Below are positions 17,730 to 28,749 of a stretch of DNA of 64,000 bases, in pieces. The stretch covers positions 496,001 to 560,000 of the forward strand of contig BGKB01000018.1 of NCBI GenBank assembly GCA_003116975.1, in the 5' to 3' direction. The stretch comes from Aurantiochytrium sp. KH105. Lineage: Eukaryota; Sar; Bigyra; Thraustochytrida; Thraustochytriidae. A program made the position numbers and the translations under genes. Numbering within the stretch: position 1 is the stretch's first letter; the number at the start of each line of letters is the position of its first letter. A model generated the notes under the pieces. The model made no database searches and was not told where the DNA came from. It saw nothing but the letters and a program-made list of their open reading frames with translations.

Positions 17730-20700
17730 ATGGACAGGCCCGCGTCGCCGGGCAAGGGCTCCCTTGCCGCCGCAGGCAAGGCGAGACGAAAACGGCCGCG
17801 CGAGGTTATCGCAAACGTCGACGACGCAAGGACCGGGGCCAGAAATGACGGGTACAAACACTACAGCGACTATGCAAATACAGCAGAGGGAAACCCCGCG
17901 AGGCGTCGGGCCAAGGGTACAAGGCTGCTGCAGCACGAAGGCAATGGGCCTCAGCTTGTCTCGGCAGCCATGCACTCGCCCACCATGCGATCATCGCCAC
18001 GACGGCTCCCAACACTGCCAAAGCAGACGGGTACACGTGCGCTGGCGAATTTGGGCCCCAACCAGGATCATCATCTGCTTCAATACACGTCAAAGGCTCC
18101 ACGCCGACCTGCGGAAACGCTAGCACAATACCAGACGCTTCTCGGGAAGTTACAACAACTTGCAAAGGCAAAGCATGCAGGCGAACAAAGCGACATGCGC
18201 ACAGACAGCGAAAACAACAGCGACGATACTACCGGTGTCTTGGAAAACGAACGGGATCAATGGTCGCGCCTTGCCTCTCGTGAAGATCGACGTGCATCAT
18301 ATTTGTCTGCGCTCGACGACCTTGCATATGGACATCTTGCCTTCGACCCAATGAGCACGAAACCCGCACAGCATTTAGACCTTCGGCATTGGAGAGAAGC
18401 TGTTTCGGATCACGGTCTCGATCGTCTGACATCATGTACACGAGCTTGCCGTGATCTCGACCTTCGCGGCCTTGAGAGTCTGACTGATGGTGGCCTCATT
18501 CGAGCTGTGGGAAATTGTCCGAATCTCGAACGATTGAGGATCGCCGGATGCAAACATCTTTCTGATGCAGGCATCGAATCTGCACTGTCGATATGTGGAA
18601 ACACTTTGGTCGAGTTGGACTTGGCCAAGTATGCCACGGCACCCCTAGGCCGAAATCAAGAGGTCGTTGTCGGAGATGACGAGCTTGATCAACTCTGGTG
18701 CAAATGTTGCAAAGGACCGATGCTACAGTGCGCCGATGAGAGCCGAGCTGAACTTCTCCGAGCCGACATGAGACGTTCCCCTCTTAACATTTCTGCGAGA
18801 ACTCTCGCTGCTGTGGCCCAGCACTGCCCATCGCTCGAGATACTGGTTCTGCGCGAGCAGCGCGAAATTGTCTCCAATCTATCGATCGCGCTTTTGGCAA
18901 AATCCTGTGTTGAGTTGCGCTGTCTTGACCTCGGAGACTGTCTACGTATCGGTCAAGAGGCCTTACGACCCCTCGGCGAGGCATGTGGTCGGAATTTACA
19001 AGACATTCGCATGGAGGGCTGCAACCACGTCAACGATGAGGGTCTCCATTGCCTTGCTGCCAAGGCGTTCAGCTTGCGCTATGTTGACCTCTCTGGATTG
19101 CAAAAGATATCAGACGACGGCCTACGCATGTTCATGGACTACAAGACCATGTGGGGTCATCGAGAGCATCCCGGATTCCAGAATGTGCGCACGGTCATAC
19201 TGCGTGGGTGCCAAGATATTACAGACATTTCGCTTGGATGGATTGCATCTGGATGCCCGCGGCTGGAGACACTGGACATGCAGGGCTGCAGAAACTTGGG
19301 GGACTTTGGAATGCGCAGCATCGGAGGTCTCAACCATCTCAAAGTACTCAACATGTCTCGATGCAAGGGCATTTCCGACGCTGGTGTTTTGCAGCTTGTT
19401 TCGAATGCCAAGGTCGAATTTGGCCTTCGCGCACTTCCGGAGCTGCACACCGTTGTCTTTTCTAGCTGCCCTCGAATCTCTTCAAAAAGCCTGAGTGCCT
19501 TGGTCGAAACTCTCGCCACCTCGCTGACGCGTCTCGAGGTTGCGGATACAGGTCCGGTGTCTGACGAATTTGTCAGACTTGTTGCGCTTCATTGTGGCCC
19601 GAGGCTTGGTGTCCTACGTCTCGCAGGTCACAACGAGATCACCGCTGCAGGCCTCGGTGCTCTCGGTAAACGATGCAAGTATCTCTACGATCTTGACGTG
19701 AGCCGCTGCGCGCTCGTTGGAAATGATAGTCTTTTGGCACTACAACCCCTTCGGCACGTCCGGGCACTTCACCTTTCTCGATGCCCTTCCTTAAAGGGTG
19801 TCCTGGCTGTTCCCAACTGGAAATTGCAGGTGCTCGCGCTCTGTGAATGCGCAGATCTCAACGACGCTTCTCTCGTGACCCTGCTAGGTCTTTGTCAGGA
19901 GCTACGTACCCTCGAGGTGGGCGGTTGCGCCGGCCTCACGTCGCACGCGTTCGAGGTCGTCGCGGCCCGACGTCGGAGCGATATGCCACCTGGACTTGAC
20001 ATGGTCAATGTACATGGGTGCTCGCTTGTTTCGGACGCCACAATGAGGCGTCTAGCTTCTGCATGCTCTGACTTTGGCCTCGCTTGCTCGTTCGTAAAGA
20101 ATGCTTCGTGGCGAGGCATTCAGCCTGACCTCGAGCGCGTTCGCGCTCTTCATGCGGAACGCCAAGTCAAACGAAAAGCCGAAATGGAGCAAGCCGCTCT
20201 CGTCGTCCAGTGTCTCGTGCGACGTCGGCGCGCCTACAAAGTGCTGCAGGATTTACGCCACGAAGACTTCCAGCGACGCGTTGCAGCCGCTATCGAGATG
20301 CAGAGGTGTGCACGGGGCTATCTTGCGCGCGTGTTTGCTGCAGAGCTACGTCAGGTCCTCACCTTTCTGGCGCTCCGCATACAGTTCATGTATCGGCAGT
20401 ATCATGCCGCAAAAGTGACACGAAGGGCGCTGGCTATATGGACCCAACGGCTGCTCTCCCGGTGCTTTTTTGCCTGGCGCGAAAATGCGGAGAGCCTTAT
20501 CCTCGAGCGTCGTACCGCGGCAGCTATGCAGCTCGCTGCAGAGGCCCTCGCGCATTTTTCGGGGGCTCTTGTCAAACGATCATGGACCCAGTGGCAAGCG
20601 TATGTTGCCCACCGGCGATGGAAGAATGAACGCTACCCCAAAGCTCAAGCTTTTTTCGCGAGTAGGGCCTCTCGACGTTGCTTCGACGATTGGAAAGAAA

Positions 20701-23700
20701 ATGCACGTCCGGGCATATTGCGGCGCAAAAACCTTGTCAAAGTTTTCTTGCTGTGTGTGCCCCTGGAGGTGCGTAACGCCCAAGTCGCACGAAGCAACGT
20801 CTTCACAGCAAAGCGCTATTTTCGACGAAGCACGCGGAGCACAGCCTTTCGAGGGCTCAAGGCCGTGGCGAAACAGGCGAAACGGAATATCGAACTTGCT
20901 GACGAATTGCGTTACAAGCACTTTTTAGCGCAGCCGCATGGTCCTGCAGCCGAAATTTTGCATTGGTGGCGAAAATTCACAGTGTACAAGTTAGAAATCG
21001 CAGCCAAGGCTCGCGTCTTGGTGGCGCGGCTCGCGCAGCGTCGCCAAGCGCTCGCCTTGCGTCAACTCGCCTACTTGGCGGGTCGTCGTGCCTTGTATCA
21101 AGAACAAAGGGAGCTGGCTCGTGAACTTTTTGGAAACGTAGTATCCCAAAAGGCTTTCCGACGGTGGGTGGAGGCCGTGCAAGAGGCACGAGAAATGCGC
21201 GCCAAAGCGCAAAAAGCGCTCGCTTTTATGAAAGATGCTACTCTCGCGCGCACTCTGCGCGCGTGGAGGGCGGCGATCACCTTGCGCAAATCCCAAGAGG
21301 AGCGAATTGGACAAGCCCTCGCCCGAATTTCCCAGCGCACCCTCGTCGTGGCCTTGCAATCTTGGAAATCTGCTGTGGCAGCGCGCAAGGATTTTCGCCG
21401 ACGTGCGATTCAGCGCATGGCCATGCGGACCGCCTCGCGATGCCTCTCGCAATGGAAAGTGTTTGCTGTGGAAGAGCGCGTGCGCCGTTGCGCCCAGCTC
21501 GCGAGCTGGAAACTCTTGAACCGCACTGTGGTAAGGATCCAGGCGCGGTGGCGCGGCGTGTTGGGCCGCGAACAGGTCGAAGATACCCGTCTCATGGCGC
21601 AGCTCATGGCAACGCGCATTCAACAATTTTCCCGTATGGTACTCGCGAAAAAACGCGCCTTTCGCGCCGAGCGAATGAGGATTCTTCACGACTACGTGGC
21701 CGCAGAGCGCGAACAGGACCTCATGGCAATCGAAGATTATGTTGCGCAGGAAATGCAACGCGAATTCAAGGCGGCAAGACTGGTGCAACGCCACTTTCGC
21801 GCTCGCTATGCGCGCGACATGGCATACTACGCGAAACGGGAGCTAGCGCGAGCCAGAGAGATTCGCCGCCGCGAGCGCCAGCACGAGCTAATGCTCGAGC
21901 ACGAAGCCAAGGTGGCTGCTCGGCAGAAAGAGCAAGAGCGTCGCGAGGCTATTGCAAGCAAAATTCAGGCGGCGGCTCGCGGCATGCTGGCGCGCAAGCG
22001 TTACATGGTGCTTTGGGCTCGGAGTTTCCTTGGAAGAAAAGCGACCATGATCCAGTGCGCCTTTCGCCAACGCGCAGCAATGCATCGCTACGCCGCAACC
22101 AAACGATGGAGCCGCTTGCTACGTGAAACAGCTCGCCAGCAGCGCACAAATGCTCGCGCGTTGCGAGCCATGATGCTCCGCAATCGCTCTCAGCAAAAAA
22201 TGGCTCAGGGTCCTCTCGACGCGCTGGGCATCCATCCAGACACCTTTACGCTCGACTTGGCCAAGCTGCGCAAGGAGGTTCTCGTTGACTTTCGAGATTG
22301 GACAAGGTTTGCAAGGAGCGAATTTGAGGCGTATCGCCACGCACGATTCAACGCAAACAAGCGGCAGGAAATAATTCGAGCCTTTTACGAGCGTGTCAGG
22401 GACGAACAGTGGATCCGCAAGGGTGACGCTATCCGCATTATCAGCAGACAAAGCCCTTACCGCGGCGAGACTGGTTTCGTGCTCAATGTCTACGAGGTCG
22501 CCACCGTGCCAGGTGGCGCCCAGGCCGCCGTCAAGCTCGATCGAAATGGAGCAATTCTCTTTGTGCCATTGATGACAGTCCCGACAGCTTCTGAAGACAG
22601 CGTGAGCAGCATGATACGTGTCAAGAGACTCGACAAGGACTGGGCCAAGTCGAAAGTAACCCCAGAACTCGTTGCTTCAAATCAAGAAGCCATTCTCGCG
22701 TATGCACAAGGCCTCGCAGCAGAACGTCGAAGAGAACGCGCAGCGCTCGTCATTCAGCGGCATTTTCGGGGCCGGAAATGGAGAGCGTATTTCAAGGAAG
22801 CCTATGTGAAACAACAGCGTGTCGATGCGGCGCGCCAGCAAAAGCTACTTCGCATTCTTCGGCGCTTGGGGCTTGAAAATGCGCGTACGGGACGCCTTCT
22901 TGTCGCGCTGGGTCTTGTGTGGCCGCGCTACGTGCCCGAGATGCCCGACAAGCCCTTTGCGGTCGAGATCTGGGCCCGTAAGCGACAGATGAATTATGAG
23001 GCGTGGAAGTATCGCCGCTTCCAAGTCCTTCTTGCGCAGGATGAGCGAGAACGACGGGTCCGCATGCTACGCAGAAGGTTCAGAAGTGATGGCGTTGGAC
23101 CTGGCGAGAGCGACGAGCTACCGGCGCCCATGCCTGCGACGCCGTCACGCACTGCGACACCAAGCAATGCACGCACCCCGCAAGGTACGCCGAGCAACGC
23201 CACGCGCGCTAACACCCCAAGCGCTGTGGCAACGACAGGGGACAGAGATCCTCTCACCGAGGAGGCAACGTCACAGGCGACAGCTCTTCAGCTCGCTGGT
23301 TTCTCCAACAACCACATCCCTTTGCGTGGGCAAATGCTCATGGACTTTATGGTAAATACTGGCACAAACATCTCGGAAGAGCAGGAGGCCGCCATGCCTT
23401 GGCGCGTGCGAAATCCGTTCAAGGCGGCATTCTGGCGAGGCGTGCATACCCTCACGGATCGCGCGCTCGCGCCAACCGCCGAGCGCATCCTGGCGCTTTC
23501 CATCAAGAAGAAGGATGCCGGCGAAATCCCCGTTTCTGTACTCTTGCGCTTGCTCGCCAAGGCTGTGGGCGGCCCGCAGTGGCGCCGAAGCCCGATCGAG
23601 CGGCTCACATGGGTGGGCGTCTACCGATTCGACCAACTTGTCAAGAGCTGCCATGTCACAATGGATGGCACGGCCGTCTTCCACGGCACGTGGAGCCCCT

Positions 23701-26700
23701 GGGGGGTCCCACACGGTGTCGGGTTCTTAGAGCTTCCCGAAGGCGACGGTCTCGCCCGTATCAAATCCAAGTATGCCATTTACTTGCTAAGTACAAGCAA
23801 AGATGAAGAGGAAGGAGATGCCTTTCGAAAGCTCATGGAAGATCGGAAGCTGAAGCGCAAGCAAACATGGATGGAGAAAACCAAACGAAGAGCTCTCGAT
23901 GTCTCCCGGGTGCTCAACGATACTTCGAAGGAAGAAGTCAATGAGCTCGAAGATGATGATGAGCTCGAGGGCTTTTACACTGATACGGACGACGAAGCCG
24001 ACGCAGACCCAGCCTATGTCGGTCGAAAGGGTATTCTGGCAACCCTGCGGTCAAGCTCCGAAATCAGTGCGCAGATCCCCCAAACGCCGGTCATGAAAAG
24101 ACGTCAAAATACAGACTCGTCGCTCGAAGGGTTCTCGGATGAGAGCGGCCCCAACGATTTATTGTACACGTCAATCAAGACGACCGTGGAAAACGGCATC
24201 ATAACTGGTAAGGTGACAATCAACTTCAAGACTGGTGAGATGTACGAAGGCGCGTACTTTGGCGAGAGCCCGAGCGCGTGGCTCATGGCAAATCGACCTA
24301 TCGTAGAACGAATTCAGCTCGACGCGGACGATGACGTCGAGAGCTGGCTGCCGTCGGAGGAAGAATTCGACGACTTGCCCTCTGTCAATCGATGGACGAC
24401 GCCAACTGGCATTGTTTACGAAGGAGAAAGCGTAACTCATCACTTTCGTCCATCGCATCCACAAGGCTTAATGCGCATTACATGGCCCGACGACGAAGTC
24501 TATTTCGGAGAAATGGTCGAAGGCAAAAAGTGCGGTCTGGGGAGGTCGATGATGCACGACGGCGACGAGTACAAGGGCCAATGGAAAGACGATACACCGC
24601 ACGGTGTTGGCGTGTACTACTGGGAAGAGTCTCGCACTGCATTCGCAGGTCAGTTCGTCAAAGGTGTGCGCCAGGGGCGCGGGAGGCAGACCTTTGCAAA
24701 TGGTTCCCGCTACGATGGCGAATTTGTCGAGGATCAACCGACGGGCGAAGGCACATTGACTCGACCCAATGGCGACTTGTACGTTGGTAGCTTCGTCGAA
24801 GGCGAATTTCACGGCCACGGACTCATGAAGTACGCGGACGGGACCGAGTACGAGGGTTCCTGGCGACGCGGCATGCGGCATTCCGGCTTGCGAGAAACCA
24901 GCCGTTTTGTGAACAGCGAAGGGGATATCTATCACGTGCCCTTTGTGAACGACGAAATGGATGGCCAAGGCTCGTTTCTGCAGGCCAAACTGAATCCATG
25001 GCGACTCGAGCGTCACGGGGTGTGGCGTCGCGGTCAGCTTTCCCACTGGGTTGGCGTAAGCATCAACAAGGCAAGCACGGACGAGTTCTGTTCGCGTTTT
25101 GTCACGTACGCAGACTATAGCTCAGAGTACGCGTCAATTGTGGCGCAAAGCTTGCCAGAGTTGCCGTCCGGAGTCGATCCCGATGATCGGCGCGTAGAGC
25201 AGCACGTGAATGGAATTTTGCGCCGGGCCGGACCACTTGCCAGCGCAAGCATCGTGGATCGCTCCGAGCGCGCTCTTGCCGAGTTTCAGCCCTTGTACGA
25301 CTCTATCGTAGGGGCGCGCGATACGGCGCAAGCAAATCTCACGCAAGCAGAGGAAATGCACAAAGCCGCCAAGGCTGCCGTTGACGTGCAAGATGCGCTC
25401 TTTGAAGCACGCAGCGAGGAGCTCGCCGCACTTACAGCCGAGATCAAGGATTTCTGGAAGAGAGGTACTAAAGCTCACGCGTGCAAGCGCGCTTACAAGC
25501 GCGCCGTGAGAAAACTCAAGCAGTTTAGCACGCTCGATTGGTTCGCGTGCAAAATGGCCAACTTTACGCCGCCGCTGTGGACGAGCCTCTGGCACGCCAT
25601 TGCAAAAATCTATCTGACCGAGTTAGATAAACGGTCCGTTCAGCCCAGCGATGTGGAGCGTCTCTGCAATAGCTCCTCGATAAATCGTGACTTTGGCGAG
25701 CACAGCGCGCTTCTTCGCGACTACGACATCAAGCTTCTCGATGAGATTGAGCAGTACAATGTCTATGAGCGAAGCAAGGCAAAGAACATGCTTCGCGACG
25801 TCGTGAGTACCGTGCACCACCGAGATCTGAATCCCCGCAACAGCGAGCTGGCACAAATTTGTGGACTTGCTTCCCCACTCGTTGCCTTTCTTCATGCCTC
25901 ATACAACTACACGATGGCAGCCAAGGGCATTGCTCACGTCATGGACGCGGCGCTGATCAAGCTTGACGAGACGGATCGCGTGCGCGCTCTTCTTCGCGAT
26001 TGCAAGGAAAATTTGCACACGTGCGAAATTCAGGTGCACGACTGCGACCGAGCGCACCAGCTTGCAGACCTTGAGGTGCGTAACTCCGAGGTGAGGCTGC
26101 ATGAGATCCAGCTCAATTTGAAGCGCGCTCGTGAATGCCAAGAACTTGCTGCAGAGGGAGCGCAGGCCGATCGACTTGTGCACAAGTTTACCCGCCTCGA
26201 GGAGCGCGATGAAGATCCGATTTTCCCTTGGATCAGTCGCGAGGAAGAAGTAATCTTCAACGCGTGCCTTGGTGCGGTGGAATACATGCTCGATCTTGTG
26301 TGCAATATCGAGCCTGAAGTCTGGGACTGCGTGTGGACGCTGAAAGAGATCACAGTGGGCCACTTCCAGTATCAAGACGCCTATGGGGTTCTCGAGGACG
26401 ATCCCGAGTTTGTCCCTGAAGAGGTGCGTGATGCTGTTGGCGACCTTGTGAATTGCGTTGCGGGTTTCCGCGACGGTGCTGAGCTTGAAGTTCATGACGC
26501 TTTGAATGACATTCTCTACACGCTGCAAGGTGGCGCGGAACCTGAAGTCTGCGAAGCCCTAGATACTGCTGTTAATTTGGGCATCGAGAAATTTCTGTTT
26601 GAGGATCGGGCCGAAAAGCGTCAAGCCAAATTCAAGGACCAGCGTGTAGTTGTCACCATCGATGATCCTTACGGCGGTCCAGGTATTCGGAAGTTTGGAC

Positions 26701-27172
26701 TTTGCTTGGAAACGTACGACTACCAGATGCCGATTCCTGCGCCGCCCATGCCGGGGACGGGCGTCATTTACTGCGAGGTCGGCGACACCCAGGTGTACGG
26801 TTTTGAGGATACGTGCCAGTTTCTTAGCGAGATTCGCATTGGTGATGTCTTGTGCCTTCCCGATGCCGACAGCGCGTCCGGCATTGCAGAGCGAGCGGTC
26901 GTGGGTATCTGGTATGACTATCATTTGGAAATCGAGTACCCCTTCCCAGATGCGCTCGTGGCAGGGGGCTGGACAAAGCAGTGGGCTTTCCGGCAACCAG
27001 ATGCTGTGCTCGAGTACATTCCCAAGGAGATGGTCTCTGTCCAGCTTGACGAGGGCGCCATGCTAGAAGTCGAGCTTGATCACGTCGAGCGCGCCGATGA
27101 TGGTCAGGGCGACCAGGACTCGGACGAGGATGACTCCGAGGAAGAGGACTCCGAGGAGAACACGTCCAGTCT

Positions 27173-27205
<33 letters not shown>

Positions 27206-27563
27206 CGGTAATACTGGCGCGGCAGGAGTCAAAGGACAGGTGAATGGCAATGTGGAAGGGACAGAAAGGCGGAGACGTCGTTCTTCGTCGGCATCCCGAA
27301 ATCGACGTGGTAGCCGCGCCAGTCGTGCGAGTCGTTCCTCGAGCATTTCTGGCAAATCTTTGGAAATCTGGCAGCGATTTGAGGACGAGAGCGGCAACGC
27401 ATATTGGTCGCAAATCAATAGCGACGATGTTGCCGCGAGCTCCACATGGGAGCAACCTCTTCCAGGGCCCCGCGTGTGGTTTCAGTACGAGGATGAAGCG
27501 ACAGGTTTCTTTTATTTTCACAATCCTGCGACGAATGAAACCACATGGATAGAGCCCTTTTAG
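17730..27563 (+). CDS. Giant LRR / IQ-Sfi1-like / MORN / dynein-stalk-like / WW scaffold
   Basis: A 3277-residue multidomain protein in one exon; the ATG at 17730 is followed by a basic NLS-like patch (RRKRPRE). Cys-containing AMN1-type leucine-rich repeats span about 230-800 (for example CPNLERLRIAGCKHLSDAGI). About 815-1490 is helical, with IQ-type motifs (AALVVQCLVRRRR, IQAAARGMLARKRY) and Sfi1-like repeats ending in a Trp (RSWTQWQAYV, RRCFDDWKENA, KAFRRWVEAV). Those usually bind calmodulin and centrin. A KOW/SH3-like piece is at about 1565-1615. MORN repeats lie at about 2150-2390 (YKGQWKDDTPHGVGVYYW). A dynein-stalk-like region follows at about 2510-2830, an acidic run near 3150, and two WW domains at the very C-terminus (IWQRFEDESGNAYW, VWFQYEDEATGFFYF). 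I infer a centriole, basal-body or flagellar-axis scaffold. No single family matches the whole. Confidence 0.88.
20160..22190 (+). other. IQ and Sfi1-like centrin/calmodulin-binding repeat region
   Basis: This part of the scaffold encodes a long Arg/Ala/Gln-rich helix. Roughly eight W-terminated units fit the Sfi1 pattern of Ala/Leu, hydrophobic, then W, at about 30-50 residue spacing: RCFFAWREN, RSWTQWQAY, RCFDDWKEN, KAFRRWVEA, RTLRAWRAA, VALQSWKSA, RCLSQWKVF. IQ-like motifs flank them. Sfi1 repeats bind centrin and build centriole-associated fibres; that role here is inferred from the repeats. Confidence 0.6.
24170..24890 (+). other. MORN repeat block in the scaffold
   Basis: About seven MORN-type repeats, with cores such as YEGAYFGE, YKGQWKDDTPHG, YDGEFVEDQPTGEG, YVGSFVEGEFHGHG and YEGSWRRGMRHSG, occur at the usual spacing of about 23 residues. 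A separate MORN-like unit (FHGTWSPWGVPHGVGF) lies earlier near 23675-23730. MORN blocks commonly mediate membrane or cytoskeletal scaffolding. Confidence 0.85.
25256..26220 (+). other. Dynein-stalk/microtubule-binding-domain-like segment
   Basis: Order and key residues follow the dynein heavy-chain stalk. A first coiled coil (AQANLTQAEEMHKAAKAAVD) leads to a segment ending in MANFTPPLW, comparable to the dynein K-x-PP hinge. Then come FGEHSALLRDYD, an RDLNPRNSELAQICGLASPL stretch comparable to F-x-P-E-x-V...S.A...L, and ASYNYTMAAKGI, comparable to the Y..V.K that closes the dynein globular head. A return helix follows. No AAA motor domains are present anywhere in the gene. The match is by eye to the family pattern, not by search. 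Confidence 0.55.
27173..27206. repeat. GAC array encoding poly-Asp
   Basis: A GAC trinucleotide run encodes about eleven consecutive aspartates inside an acidic, Ser/Glu-rich linker just before the WW domains of the scaffold. Confidence 0.9.
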
Positions 27564-28749
27564 AAAATTGGGTATAGTAGGCCTCTACCAAAAGAAAAAA
27601 ATCATGCCTTGGGTGAAAAGTAGAGCAACACAAAGAAAAAAAAGGCTTGAGTTTTTCTTGTTGTTTTGGGGTGGTGGGGTGTATTGTATTGTATTCATAG
27701 CAGGCGATCGATGGGTCTGACCGCATTTCTGTTTGATTCGGCTTTTTCGCCCGAACAAGACATTCATATTTCTGTTGATTGGCTCGCCAGCAAGCTTGAC
27801 GTCGGCTCTGCCTGATGTCGTCCGCCGCGCTCATGGACCCCCCGCCCCCTCCCCCCCAAGAAGGACCCTTTTGGGGGGAAACTGTCGCATAAAATTGGCA
27901 GCTTCTGGTTACTCCTGCTGCTGCAACTTTTGCTTCTCCTGTGTGAGAGCGAGAGAAACAGAAGTCGCATCATCGCCGATTGAGTTTTCATTCGTCAGAG
28001 AAGACAAACTCGCGCCAGACTGGCCGCAGCCCGTGTATGTATTTCTATCCCGCCCCAACGTCGTCCTCGCCTCGCCTCTAGTCCAGTCCCACGGAGAATC
28101 TCGCGGCGCCGGAGAGAGGCCCGACGGGGGGCAGCGTGGAAGAAATTTAATTTTCCCGCCCCTGCCTGGCGAGGCGGCGGCCGCGGCGTCGGGGAAACTT
28201 GGGCGGGCCCGGCGCGGCCTGGAGGCGGGCGTAGCAGGCGGCGCGGGGGGGCAGCGCAGACCCGCTACGCGGCGCTCGCGCGCGGCTGCACCCAGGCGGC
28301 ACAACGCCAGCGGCAGGCGCGGCGAGACCCGCGACGCGCGACCCGACCCTCTTGGCGCGGCCCGCGACGACGCGCCCGCGGAGGCGGCGCCGGTCGCCGC
28401 CCCGCGGCGGTAGCTACGGACACGCGCGCTCTCGTGCAGACAGGGCCTGCCCTGCGCGGCCCGGAGCGAGCGGATTGAGCGCGGGCTGAGCGAGCGCGCT
28501 CGACCCGGCGCGTGATTCTTGCGCCAGTCTTGGCGACCGAGACGCCGCGCGACGACGGCGAGAGGAGGCCGGGCGCAAGGTCGTACGACGAGGAAAAGCT
28601 TCTCCGTTGCTTGCTTGCCCTCGCCTTTTGTTTCTTTACCACGCGCCCCAACCCCGGGCGCGGCTTCGTTCACCAGGTCGAATTTCGTTACGTGCTCGCT
28701 ATAGAGAGGGAGAGGGCGAGCGAGAGGGACGGCGATATTGCGGAGAACG
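27564..28749. other. Long spacer upstream of the coiled-coil gene
   Basis: The first 300 bases are A/T- and G/T-rich with homopolymer runs, including a TGTATTGTATTGTATT tract near 27679-27695, as expected of a 3' end. From about 28050 to 28450 it turns extremely GC-rich, then purine-rich (GAGAGGGAGAGGGCGAGCGAGAG) just before the next start. Arg/Ala/Pro-rich frames here lack domain-like sequence. No RNA gene was recognised. Confidence 0.5.
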
